A DNA stretch of 64,000 nt from Brachypodius melanocephalos (lineage: Eukaryota; Chordata; Aves; Passeriformes; Pycnonotidae): positions 33,163,077-33,227,076 of the forward strand of contig VZSR01001685.1 of assembly GCA_013398615.1 (NCBI GenBank), in the 5' to 3' direction. Each line of letters starts with the position of its first letter. Position 1 is the first letter of the stretch. The position numbers and the translations under genes were made by a program. The notes under the pieces are model-generated. The model was given only the letters and a program-made list of their open reading frames with translations. It was not told the origin of the DNA and ran no database searches. Shown here piece by piece: positions 36,721-49,480 of the stretch.

Positions 36721-38936
36721 ACTGTAATTGTGACTCCTTTTGTAGGTGGAGAAAGTAGGGAGAGATAATTCCGAATTCTTTGGCATTAACTGTCTTTAGC
36801 ACACCGGTACTTACAGGTCTCAAAAGTCACGGCATCAGGTAATGTTCCTTCCCAGGACTCAAATTTTGTGTGTGTTTTTACCCGCCGTACAGATAAGAAG
36901 GTCCACCATTCAGAATGCCCTTCCTTGTTCTGTTGTGTGTGCCTATGCACATTTCTCGTGGATCCAGGTTTTCCCCACTCCTCTCAGAATCAACCAGCTT
37001 TCCAAATCAGGAGTTTCTGCTTCACTGATTGCGAGCCGAGTTTGACTAAAGGACCTTGCACTCCTCTGAGGAGTAAACTCCTCAGACACATTATTTTCTA
37101 CTTCCATATTTAATGTCTGGTGGTAGATGCACTGTCTAGAGAGCACCTCATTTCTCTATCTGCTTCATAGACTGAAGTTCTTCTCACCTAACAGCAAAAT
37201 GTGTTCCTGAGCTCATCCGTGCCCATCTCTGCAGATGTTCCTGCATCCTCCACCATTGTTCCTGCAACTCAGGCAAGCAGGGAAGACCCAGCTGTTTAAA
37301 GCTCGTGCTGACCAGCTACTGCTCTTACTAGGGAGTACCTGACTTTTAAAGTGCATTTGGGTCTTTCTGAAATGCCTAGCAGCAGATGTTACATCGCTCA
37401 GGGTACCAGAGGCCTCAAGTCAAATGCAATCATCATTCCAAAAGGAAGTTCATTGTTTACTCAGTTCAAAGACTCTGTTAAGAGAAATTATAATCTGCAG
37501 AGCACTACAATATGTTTATTTGCAAAGTCAGTTGCCTACATAGTTGCATAATAAAAATTCAGGTCAAAATAGCTGGGTAGAGATAAAGCATGTAAAGCAC
37601 AGATCAAAACTACCTTTACCATGTAGTAATATAGTTGTTAGATCAGAACTATGTCTCTGAACTAAGAGTCTGCATCCTGTTAAAATTCCCACATCCCCAT
37701 GGCAAATTTTATTTCCTTTTGAATTCAGTTGTAAAAATTGGAAGCAAGGAAATTCACAGGCCAAAACACTGTCTAGATAACATTAAGGGGCATGTTGCTT
37801 CCAAAGCCTTGCGTGGGTTTTAGCCACATGTCTCCCACTGATTTTAATGGGATTTGCATGGCTAAAATCCTGTGCAATGCTTTGAAAATGTATCCCTAAG
37901 GGTCTGTCATGAATTCATAAAGCCCCAGAATTTCTGAGTTAAAACCAAAATATAGTGTTGGCTGATTTTAAAGCCTTGTTACCACTCTCCTAATTAAAAT
38001 ACAGCTTTATTTGGTAAAAGGTCTATTCTGCTTTGCATATAATGTATATGTGTTTAATATAATTCTAGTATGTGTGTAATTTATATGGTTGTGTTATTTA
38101 CACTACAAAAGAGTTGTGTTATGTGCAACTTCTAATTTTCATAACACTTTCATTATACATTGGGTAGTAAGCTCCAAACAATGAATAAAATTGCTACTGT
38201 TCTTTCAATGAGCTCGTAAATGTCATTGAAGAAATTGCCATCATGTTAAGGGTGAGTTGGTTTTGTGGTACACTTATTGACAGAACAGTTTGTTCTCATA
38301 CAAGATTACAACATTGTCTTTAAAATGGTTTACATGGTACTATATCATTAAGGATCAAGAAAAGTAGGAACACAAATCAATACCTCACAAAATGTTTGGT
38401 TTCTGACGAATGCACAAAATTAAGGAAAGTCAATGGGAAGGCTGTTCTTTCATTCTTGTGCCTCACAGGAAGGATCTCAGGTCAACATTGTCATTATATT
38501 AAGTGGTCCATGAACAGCCAGTATGTCAGGTCAGCAAAAGCAAACTGGTACTACAGACTGTAAGCCAGTTTCTTAATGCTTTGCATTACTACGCCCACCA
38601 AATTTCCAGGTTTGTTATCTTCATTTTCAACACTCCTAATCTGTTCCTGCATTCCTCTTTGTTTTTGCCCTCATTAGAGTTAGATAATGTTATATTTTAT
38701 GATCATCAGATGGAAAGAACACCCTAGTCTTCCATATCTACCAAAGTAAGCAGGCATTTTAGCACATCCTGATTTGTCATATTAGATATCCAATAGATGG
38801 TTATTGAACACGCATAAACGAATCTGATTTTTTGTCAGCAAACACACCTCAAATACTTGCCAGCAAAATGAGTAGGTATAAGAAATTTCAACCCAGCTTT
38901 GCAATCTGGTCTCTTTCTTGTGTTAAGCCTTAAAAA
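36721..38936. other. Unique noncoding DNA
   Basis: AT content returns to background just after the CpG island. There are only short overlapping frames (up to about 80 codons), none with a recognised domain. No repeat family was recognised. A first exon or splice donor linked to the island could lie here but none is convincing. Confidence 0.6.
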
Positions 38937-39102
38937 ATCATGAAATCACAGAACAAATATGGTTGGAAGGGGCCACAGTGGGTCATCTGGTCCAACCTCC
39001 CTGCTTAAGCAGGGTCATCCCAGAACACATGGCACAGGATTGCATCCAGACACTTCTTGACTATCTCCAGTGGAGGAGACTCCACAACCTCTCTTGCTAT
39101 AG
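38937..39102 (-). mobile_element. CR1 LINE 3'-end fragment
   Basis: The plus strand starts with ATCATGAAATCACAGA, a worn antisense CR1 terminal repeat. It is followed by 'atatggttggaaggggcc', 'catctggtccaacctccctgcttaagcagggtcatcc' and 'ggagactccacaacctctc', in the order expected of avian CR1 in antisense. It is 5'-truncated and noncoding. Confidence 0.92.
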
Positions 39103-42100
39103 AGATGTGGTTTGGTTATTTTTGCTGATCACCAAAATCACCGATACCATCTTCACCCTTGCTACAAGGTCAAACGTGGTTTGGGAGCATTAGTTTTAAA
39201 AGCAGAATCCAGAAAGAATCGGTTTTCCAGGTTCCAAATTAAGTAATAGTAAAGCACAGCAAATTTGCTTGACACCATCTGCTGAACTAGCCCAATATGC
39301 AAAAGCAAATTATCTCACAGCAGTTCTGTCCTTTTAAATTTCTTATTTTGTATTTTGCTACCAAGAGGACTCTTAATGTATGGAAGTTACCCTGCAGCAT
39401 GAACAATCCCTGGTAAGTATTCTTTAATGAGGACTGGTTCCATAGCTCAGTGGTCCACAAACTGTAGCCCATGGCTCCGTGGTGGCCCAAAAGCCTTGGA
39501 TAATAAACGGAAAAAATATACCAACTTACATTGTGTCCAAACATGCCATGCTGTTATTTTCAATGTAGTTGTCTTGATTTGCCGGGAGGAAGTTTTCGGC
39601 TAAGTGGAATTTGCACATTTGCTCTGGGCCTTTCTTTGAAAAATGCCCTGCTATGTTCCTCAAAGGGCACATGGCAGCTCAGGGTTAAAGGTGGTTCACT
39701 GGTCTAGAAAAGCCTTCGGGTTCTTGCCTTAGCTGATTCTGGGCAATGTATTTCCACTGAAATCATCAATCCTTGCATTTTAACTCTGATAGTCATTACC
39801 ATTCTTTTCAAATACCATAAAAATTAAAGATAACAGTGCATGAACCCTGAAAGGCAATATCCCTTGGTCTCACATATGGATAAGAATTCTCCTCCTCTCC
39901 TCTTTTTTTCCTTTTTTTCCTCCCCTCTAATCTCCCTCTTCATTGGTTGCTCTTTGATAAACAATAACATAAAAGATGCAAAACCCACACAGGCAAACAC
40001 ACAAGAGTAAAAGCATTCAAGAGGTAGTGTCTATGCACTGCTGTGAGTGGCCCCCTTCTTCACTTGTTTTATTCTTAATTTAGATCCCTAAGGAATTTTC
40101 CTCTTTGCCAGAGACACATTGCACATTCCGATTGAACACGTTCTAATTCCTCCATGGGAAAAAAGACATGGGGAAAAAAAAAACAAAACCAAAACAGAAT
40201 CACAACCTCTTTGATTTTAAAAGAAAATTGTAATCTGTATTGTCAGCTCTGAGTTTGCCTTTGTCAACAAGGCTGGAAGAATATGTTCTGATCAAATATA
40301 TGGATGTGTGCTTTTCATTCTGAAGATGCAGGCCTAAGCTCCTGACATATCTTGGATGATGGCCAAGTTTAGATCCCTAATATTTTAAAACAATCACCAC
40401 CTGCTTCAAAGGGTGGAAAAAAAACCCTCCTTCTTCCTGATCCCTAGTTTAGGATGAGCAAAATCTTTTACTGCATCAAACTGAAGTGTAATAGGTGCAA
40501 GAGAATTGAAATCTTGCACTAAGCATTTCATTACCTTCAGGCTTCTATGTTTGTGGGGTTTTTTTTATTTCCTGTCAAAAACATGATCATACAATTCTTT
40601 TTCAGATCTCCAAGTTAGCTACTTTGCCTCATAAGACCTGTCACTTATGCCATGTAAGGCCTGCCATTTTCAGCCCTTTGATGTGATCTGAACAGGATGT
40701 GTGTGTATATACACATCCATCATTAGATATGTACATTTGCAAAGTAGAAATATCTGTATGGCTATTCTGGAAATTCTTACAGCTGTAATATCCATTCAAC
40801 TTCTACAACAGTATTTTAGAATAAAGACTGTCCCAGATCAATGCATATTCATTTCAGATCCAAGAAGATTTTAAACAGTGTCATCCATCTTTAGGAGGAA
40901 TGGTAACTTTTTTCAGACCATCAGTTGCAAAGTAAAAACATGCCTTTGAAGACACATGAAGTGGGAGCTGAGTGGACATCCTCAGAGAGCAGCACTGCCC
41001 CTTCAGTTGCTGTTCCAGCCAACAAGCTCCCCCCAGTACTGCTTAACTGCAAATGCAGCACATCTCCTGTGATTCCACCAGGGCCATCAGATTGTTTTTC
41101 AGTCTCCAAATGAAACAGGGTATTGGTTGCCATGTCTTGACTGTCCTTCAAAGGCCCCAGCTGGCCTAAAGCAACAAACAGACGGGGAGACTGTTTGATG
41201 GTTAGATGGTTTATTTCAGGCCACCAGTAGGTCCCAGGAGATGGGCTGAGAAGCACCATGTTGTCTAGGGTGAGCTGGGTTCAGGTGCTTGGGAAAATAT
41301 GAAAGTAAAGCTCGTTTTGTGGGTAAAAGTGAGGAGGATTTACTGCAGCAGCCACAAGGATGGGGCTGAACCCAAGCAGTGGGACACAAACCCATGTCAC
41401 TGGGCCATTCTGAGATGCTCAGGGTGGCCCCAAGGGGCCAGGCTGCAGCTCCCTGCATGGCCTAGGAGGGCTCAGTTGCAGGTTGGCCTGTGGAACCAAG
41501 CCCTCCAGGGCAGGAGATGCATGCATGGCTACTAATTAGAGGTTTCTGGATTCATTAAGGCATTGCCTCGGGACTGCCCTCACATGGTCTGCCTTACTGG
41601 AACAGGATAACATCCCCTACAGGAGATGGTATCTCTTCTGTGCTTCTCCAAGTAGTCAGAGATTCAGGCTTTTTCTGTCAACCCAATGGACTCCAGCTCA
41701 AGACCCCCTGCACCTCCCCAGGGAAAGGGAGCATGTCTGTCATCCTACCTTTAAGCAATAGCTCCAGCTGGGATATTTTTTATCCTCCTAAAAATGCAAT
41801 ATGTCCTCTCATAACAACTCTTTAGGCAAAAAACTTGAGTTCTGACAGGAAAAAAAAAAAAAAAAAAAAAAGAAATAATTTTTTTTCTTCTCTTTATTAA
41901 AAGAGATGCCCGAAGCTGTAGGGTGTGCTTCTTTTACCTACTCAAAGTAATTTACTGGGAAAAAAAGAAGAAAAAAGACCCTGGTTTTTTCCCCTCCACA
42001 GAATCTAGCAGACATGCCTCAGAACATTCCAAAAGAAATAGTAATAGAAGAGTATATTGTGGCTCCACGTTTTTGAGGGCTTTCATGAATTGTGAGAATG

Positions 42101-44160
42101 ACTGTCCGTGCATGTAGATTCAAAGATGGGCTTTTTTTCTTAACGCTCCTTGAACAGCACAGTCCATATTTGACAAGTTAGAAGCATTAGAGAATAAATT
42201 CACAGAGATGAAAATAGAATTTCCAAAAAAGTTTTCCTTAGACTTCAAAGCAGATAAAAAGAATTGGAGGAAGTTTGATCTTTATTTTATAAGTATGTAC
42301 AAGAGAAAGAGGGAATGAAGGCAACAGTCAAAGAAAAGTCTGGTTTAATATTTCTCTTGTGGGCATACATAATGAGATGTGGAACGCCACAATTCCTCAG
42401 TGTTCATAGGGTTGCAATTCACTGCCATAAAATTATATCTAGCTTCTTAGAAAATTCCTTCACTTCTCTATTCTTGTCTGAAGTATGACAACTTGCTCTT
42501 AAGGCTTACAGATGTTGAGCTGTACTGGATGGATTATTCCTAGAAAAATTAAAACCTAACAGAGATGTAATCCTTCTTTAAGTTTCCCACCTGAAAGGCA
42601 GTATATTTTCCCTAAAAAAACTAAGAGAGAAATTAATTTTGAAGCAAAACCTTGTAAAGGTTTCTAGTTCATAGAAAATCAGACAAAGAGGAATGAGTGA
42701 ATAGTGTTCTTATTTGAGCATAAGAGCATTTCAACATTCTAGCATTTGCAAAGAAACTGATCTAAATGAATATTTACAAAACAATACACAAAGAGATAAG
42801 GAAAATTCAGAATTAAGCAGAATGCTTTCTTTCCCTGAGGTTTTATTTTTAAAACTCTGTGTTTTTTTTTCATAAGTTTGTGTCTGGTCAGGCTAATTGT
42901 ATCCATACCAGGAAAGTAAATTATGCCTGGGACTTTTTCCAGCTATGGTGTTCCATCAGCTGTACAATTAAATTGTCCCCAGCAGAACTTTGGCCCAGGC
43001 CAATAAGAACTTTTTCAAACAGGTTCTGGGCATGTTTTGGGAGCTATTGTGGCCAGGAACAATTTCTGGATATATTTTTGGGTATAATAACCCTGTGCAG
43101 AAGAGAATTTATTAATATAAATGCAACCTATTTTGTGCTGATTTGCTCAGAAACCAAAGAAGAGTGCTAGTTACATATAATTTGCTTGTATGAACATGAC
43201 AACTTGATCTGTATCATGCCAAAGCAGAAACCTGATTAACAAACTTCAGTGACTATAGGAGTGGGAATGTGTACTGGATTTATCCTGTGCATATAAGAAA
43301 GGTGCATGCTCATGCATGGGGCCAGTAGCTGTAGTGTGAACTAGGTGGAAGACAGCCCAAGAGCATAGTGAAAATAGGAATGTTATGTACCAACAAGGAC
43401 CTGTCTTCCTGGGCTTAATTGACTGATTTTTCTTCTCTGTACTCTAAGTGCAGAGATACACTCATCTGATCAGTACCAAAACAACATTTTATTCAATGTC
43501 TACCTGGCACAGAGAAGGTTTGTCTCTTCAGAGGCTCATGGAAGTACCAAAATTTGACATGAGTTACTTTTGAATTTTTAAAACTTCATGCAAATCTGAT
43601 TATTGGCAAAAAGATGGAGATAAAAAAAAAAAATACAACAGCTGCATCATACCGTGGGCTGCTGCAAAGATCACAGGACCAGCACTAGACACATTAGCTC
43701 TGAACTAGACCACATTGGTGCATCACACATGGACAAAAGAAACCGGAACCAACTCCAGCTCAGGCATATCCAGCAATTTTGGTGCGCTTTAGTGACCAGC
43801 AATTCACTCTAGGGAATGCAGGAGAGTGTGCCAGTGCAATCTGGGGGAGCACTGGGGTAGGTAATATTTGCTACATGAGAGCTCTGTTCAGAAAGCACCT
43901 GAAGTAAATGTTACTCAGTAAATGTTACTTTCATGTTTATCCCATGAGAGTCATCCAACTAACAAAGTATTTGAGGACTGAGATGAAATTTTGATGGTTA
44001 ATTAAATATCCAGTTAATGGCTCTGTTGATTATACTACTTATCCAAATACAAACATGTTTATGCTTTTTAACATATAGTCTTTTTCATGAAAATACACAA
44101 CTGAGGAAAAATGAGGAATGTCTACAGTAAGTCTCAGGCTTCTCAAAGTTGCAGCAAGAC
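39103..44160. other. Unique noncoding DNA with simple repeats
   Basis: No gene recognised. The stretch includes a polypyrimidine patch at 39890-39942, a perfect 14-bp palindrome TGTGTATATACACA at 40702-40715, a 22-A run at 41850-41871 and a 13-bp direct repeat at 43903-43915 and 43917-43929. The GC-richer patch 40930-41530 resembles no repeat I can name with confidence. Its frames (for example 112 codons, minus strand, 40921-41259) have no known domain. Confidence 0.6.
41850..41871. repeat. Poly-A tract (A22)
   Basis: An uninterrupted 22-A run followed within 10 bp by a T8 run. This is the longest homopolymer in the window. No recognisable retrotransposed body precedes it. Confidence 0.9.
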
Positions 44161-44780
44161 CCTCACATCTTTTGTTGGTAGAAAGGACTCTGGGGCTTGG
44201 ATATTATGAACGGCTACGTCTGATGCGCTCAGTTATGCGGCTATTTTGGTGATAGATGTGTTACTCACTCAACTTGCATGAACAACCGAGGGTTTTATTA
44301 GGCATATTGGAAGTGAGTGTTTTGAGCTGTGATGATTTTTCAAGGCATGATGAAGGGTCCCATCTACCCTAATCAACTTTGCATAGCCAGGGCTCAACTT
44401 CCAGTGTTGTCTTTCATCAGTGCAAGTGTCAGTCACTGGCCAACGCGTTGCCCACAGCCCTCTGCCCTCATTTCTTCATGGCGGGATGCATGTTGTTCTT
44501 TCAGGACAATTTCTTTTCGCCTGCTTTCCCAGCTTGCTTGGCCATGACAGGTCTGCCCCGGTTATGGCATTCACCATATGGCTGGGCTTGGCTCCACCCT
44601 ATCTTTTAATAATTCCATCTCACTGACCATCCCCCTTGCATTGCTTTCACTGAGGGCATTTCAGAATGCAGCCCCAAACTATTGGTTCTGACTAGCTTAC
44701 CCATGTTAAATCTGAAAATATTAGCATTCATTTTCCGCTCGGTGATAGCCCCTGAAGTGACCTTAGTAGGTTATGTCTCA
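44161..44780. other. CpG-retaining unique segment
   Basis: Several CpGs cluster here (near 44212-44235, 44287, 44444, 44481 and 44518, with others to 44740) in a CpG-poor background, and no repeat is recognised. Three overlapping plus-strand frames of about 70 codons exist in different phases, which argues against any single coding frame. It is a candidate conserved noncoding element by texture only. Confidence 0.25.
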
Positions 44781-47700
44781 TTTCATATATTTTCCTCCTA
44801 TGGTAAACTGATACAGTGTTGATACAGCTACAGCTATTAAGTCACAGCTTGAATTCAGATAAATGCATTTGGAAACACGGTTTTAGAATATCATGTAAAT
44901 CATAGGCTTTTTTTTCTCCTTCACATATCTGTATTGAAAATGCACAAAAGTATTTTCAAAATCTACCAAATTTTCCAGAAAATGCAAATATGGAAAAATA
45001 AATACATGCAGGTATGTACAGAATGAACTACAGACCTCCAGCTGTTCTGAAGGATTGGTGCAAATTCACAATCCAAGTTTAAAAAAAAAACAACTACAGA
45101 AATATTTGCAACATTTTTTTTTTTTTTTTAATATAAAGCCTACAAATTTTTAAGCTGTTGAAAGGCAGAGCTGGAGATCTGCACTTTGAAAAGTGAAAAC
45201 TATTCAGCAATCTTTTATGATTACAATAACTGTAAATACACTACTTGCATTATAATGTTTTTATAAATGTATTATTATTTTTACATCTTTTTGGTTGCAT
45301 AGTTAATACAAATTACACTTTTTTAGGTATGTCTGTTTGTTCACATACTTGGGATGACATGGGATTGTCCCTGCATGATCTGAGCCTCATGTTGAGGCTA
45401 AGAACTTTCCTATTGCACCATTTTGGAAAAAATGCCTACAGCCATGATTTGGCCTACTTAGGCATATACATCCATATAGTTTTAATTACCTCTGTACATG
45501 CTATTTCCCATGAGGCTCTGGCCTCACACGACACAGAGGATGAATAGCAATCACCATGCCAGTGCCTGTTCACTGTTTCTTTAATCTGGTCGGTGCTTTG
45601 TGTTCTATGAAACAAAAAAACAAGGAAAGGCTTCTTTCCTTCTGAGCTTTGCCAGGGCACTTATCAATTTAATATCTAGCAAAATGATAAAGCTGTAAAA
45701 GTAACAACATGATCCCTCTTGGATGGAGAGGGATGGAAGTGATCTCTACTCCTATGTGCCAGCAGGATGGTAATGCACGGGTGGATTAAGCAGCATCCCT
45801 CAATTTAGTGTGCACAGTTTGTTTAGTTACAACTTCATTTTATCCCTGTTTAAACACATGATGTGTCAACACCCAGCTCCTGCACACAGCTGGTCCATTG
45901 GACAGAGCTGCCAATCCTTTGGTTTCTCATGAGGAGCAGGCTGAGGATAAGGACTCTGGTCAGTCTCACAATGGTACAAAGAATAAAATCCACAATCAGG
46001 AGCCTCCAGTGGGATGAAAAACCTCTCAGCTTGGTTGCTTCTCCTATTTGCTCTCTTCTCTTGGCAGCTTGCTAGGGGTGATTGGAGACAAAAATTCTCC
46101 TTAGGGCTCTTTTCACCCTACTCCCTTGTGGCATGACAGGCGAACGAGGTGGGCTCTCCTCCAGTCCCCATGCCCTCCATCCTTGGGAGAGACAGCACTG
46201 ACAGAGGGTATGGAGAGAAGTGACCCCATAACTGTAAAAATTCCTAACAGTAACCAAAAAACTCTTTTTTTTTGTTCTTAAAAATCACCACAAGGTTTCT
46301 GCTGGAAAGGAGTTTTCTCTGAAACTTTCTCTACAAAAGCCTGGCTTTTAAGCCTTACCTACTCTTTTAAGTGACATAGAAACATTGTTTTATTCCAGCA
46401 TTTGAAGTGTGGCATCATTTCAAGTAAAACAACAAATAAAATTATTTAATTAGTAATATAAAGAACCTGACATCAGTGCAGCTCTGCATGTATAGTTAGA
46501 GATATATGTACACAGCACACCAAGAAGTATAGCTATATAGCAAGATAGCCAAATTCCTTATAACTGTGTATTTATAATTTACCTGTACAATATTATAAGA
46601 TCCTGTATAAGAATTATATGCTCTTTATCTAGCACCATTCGACTGCATGTGTTTCTGTTCTGGTTTATTGCATATCAGCTAATCGCATAATTCGGCTGGA
46701 TGCATGCTAAATTGAAGTCCAAATGCTGTTCACCACAGTGTAATCCCTCTGGATAAATGAATAGTCAGTATACCCACTGGACTGCATTCCACCATCACTA
46801 CTTTGTAAACAGCTGTTAGCATGTGTGTAAAATAGAAGTAAAAATCTGTTATTGCTACATGGTTCCTTCATCAAAATCTTCACTGCACTGATGACAGGAA
46901 TGTGCAAAAATTACGATGAGCTGAAAAAGCACTGAAATTCTTAGGCCTTTCCATGGCAGGTGCTCCTTCAAGGGCACAGGCAGCAGAAGCACACAGCGGG
47001 GACAAGGCACTAGGTGTCCCACCAGTGATTCCTGCACACCAAACCACAGCTCTGATTAGGTCTTGACAGACTACACAGACAAAATGTAGTGCCTACAAGT
47101 CCTGTCCTGATTTGTGCGTGTTTACAAGATGAGACAAATCAAAGTAAAGCAAAGCAAGTGAGAAGAAGGTGTCTTTTCCATCTTGTGCTGCCATGGAGCA
47201 GCCTCCCCCCACCTGCCTCCCACCCCTGACAGCACACAGGCTGTCCTTGCTTTTCAAAAGAGCAAGCAGCAGCCAACAGGTGTGGGGTTTTGGAGCAGCT
47301 TTGTGAAGAAATGTTTTATTTCTGATTTTTTGTCTAGGTGGTCAAGGGGAATGAGTGACAGCCTAGGGCAGAAGTGAGAAGGCCGTGGCAGCTGAGAGAG
47401 CAGCTGTGGGCAAAGGGAGAATGCTCACAGGTGTCCAAGCAGGGTCTGCACACTTGGTGGGAGGGAGCCCTTGCCTGCTTCACCTCCAGCCTTCAGAGTG
47501 TGGCTGGCCGAGAGGCCACAGGTTCAGCATTCTGTCTGCTATCCCTCCAGGGATGCCTTGCAGCAAAGCTGGCTGCATCAACATCCTTAACAGCAGAGTG
47601 AAACTCTGAGCAACTGATCGTACTGGTCCCCTTCTGGCCTGAAATTCCATGAAATCTTTCTAATTCTGTCTTTATAGCCAACAGGTATTGCACAAAACTA

Positions 47701-49480
47701 GTATTCCCCAAACACTCTTAATTTTTAATCCTTTCTTTAGTATTAATTTTCCTTTGATGCTATGACCAACTAGTGTTTTGTTTTCATTTTTTTTCCATCT
47801 TCAGTCTCCTTTCTTTCCCTGCTGAATGATTTAATTCTTGAAGCCAGATTTGTGAGATCTGAAATTGGAGTGTTCCATGCCAGGAGGGCTGAGGCAGGTC
47901 CCTCAAACAGCGCTTCAGCATCTGTCATTCTTTCCATGTCATTCTGGGAATTTACCAAAGGGGATTCAAAACTGGCTTAAATGGTAACTAATATACAGAT
48001 GTAGAGTAGCTGTGTCAAAGGTCTATTATTTTATCTTACTCTTTACTTGCTATCAGCACATCAAATCTGAATGCAGCCACCAGAAGCTACTCTTCATCGC
48101 TCAGGCTCCTAACACACTCAAGTGAGAAAAAGGAGGGATATAATGTAACATTGCTGTAAATGAGATTCTCATCACTGAGGCCAACAGCATGGCAGGATTA
48201 GAAAAAAGAGTTATACACATCACTGAGAAATGGAAATATCCATACTGATATTAGATAAACAGAAAAATTAAGAGACTGACATTCCCATGGCATAGGGCAA
48301 TGGCTGCACAGACAGATATGAAAGTTGTATTTTCCCTAGAAGTAGATCATTAATTGTTTACAAGATTTCCTATGCCCTACTCTGAAATATCTCCTATACC
48401 CACACTGTCCATGTCTCATGGTCCTCTGTTCAGAGCCAGGGTGGGATATCTTCCTCTGCTTCTAATTTAGGGGTTGTGAGTGTATTTTAGAAATCAGCTG
48501 TGTGTGTTCCCTCTAATTCGTTTTGCTTCAAGGATGTTCACATCTCTGTGGTTCTATTTCCACTGGCAACGCAGGAGATGAGTTCACTGGCAGAAAAGCT
48601 CATTAGAATTAGGAGATTTACTGGAATATCAGTGACTGTTTTTTTGTTTTGTTTTTTTTAAGTCTCATGAATATTGTGACTTACTTGCCAGGGTAAAGCT
48701 GAGGAACATCTGAAATGCCATACACTGAGCATTCCTGATGAATTGCTTATCAATAAGAGTTGGGAAATTTTGGGATAAATTCTCACATACATTTCATACA
48801 ACTCTAAGTTACTCATGTCTAACTTCACAATGAGAAAATTACTTGCATATGTCAAAGGTAGTTTTTTCAGGCATGCTTCTGTTTTAAAATTCCAACTAAT
48901 ATTTTAACATGTAGCACAGTCTTTAAAGCTGTATTAAAATAACAAAAGTGACCAGGAAAATCCAGCTGGGAATTCTGTTGTAATTTTAATTCAGATGTAT
49001 TATATTTCTTATGCATTTCACAATATGCAACCATTATTCTGTAAAGAGCTAAGCATGTGTTTAAATTTATACACTTTGAGTTTTAATGAGAACTCATAGA
49101 GTGTAAAGTTAAGCATACATAAAATCAGATTAGGAGTTAGTGTTAACACTAGAGTGGTACATTCAAACTCTGGAGAGACGAAAAAACCCAAACACATATT
49201 ATAGATCAGAAAAATCTGATTAATCAAATTTTAACTCCAGGTGGTATTTTTATTTTTTAGAACACGATCTCCAACCCCAGTATTAAGTGGAATAATACTA
49301 TGCTTTCTTACTCCATTTTCTCTGTATTAAGCAGGTTTTGGATACAATCAGTCCCTTTTTTAAGGGAAAACATATTCCTAAATATAAGTGTTTGTGGATC
49401 CTATTTTTCATATTATTGCATCACCTGACTTTTTTAAGACTCCAGCTTATCTGATTGCCTTTCCCAAGGTAATCCATTAT
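44781..49480. other. Unique noncoding DNA
   Basis: AT-rich with a 16-T run at 45114-45129. The GC-richer patch 47180-47620 gives short overlapping frames on both strands without recognisable products. No repeat family or RNA gene was recognised. Confidence 0.6.

Noticed and set aside
36252..36758. Several ORFs of 67-137 codons on both strands
   Set aside because: They pass through the first 100-N gap and through a CpG-rich region where stops are rare in all frames.
39430..39545. Possible DNA-transposon (hAT-like) remnant
   Set aside because: 'cagtggtccacaaactgtagccc' recalls a common terminal motif, but no matching second terminus or target-site duplication was found.
40920..41470. Possible LTR or other retroelement fragment
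   Set aside because: The texture (GC-richer, 'gtttatttcaggccaccagtaggtccc') hinted at a bird LTR, but I could not match ends or order to a family with confidence.
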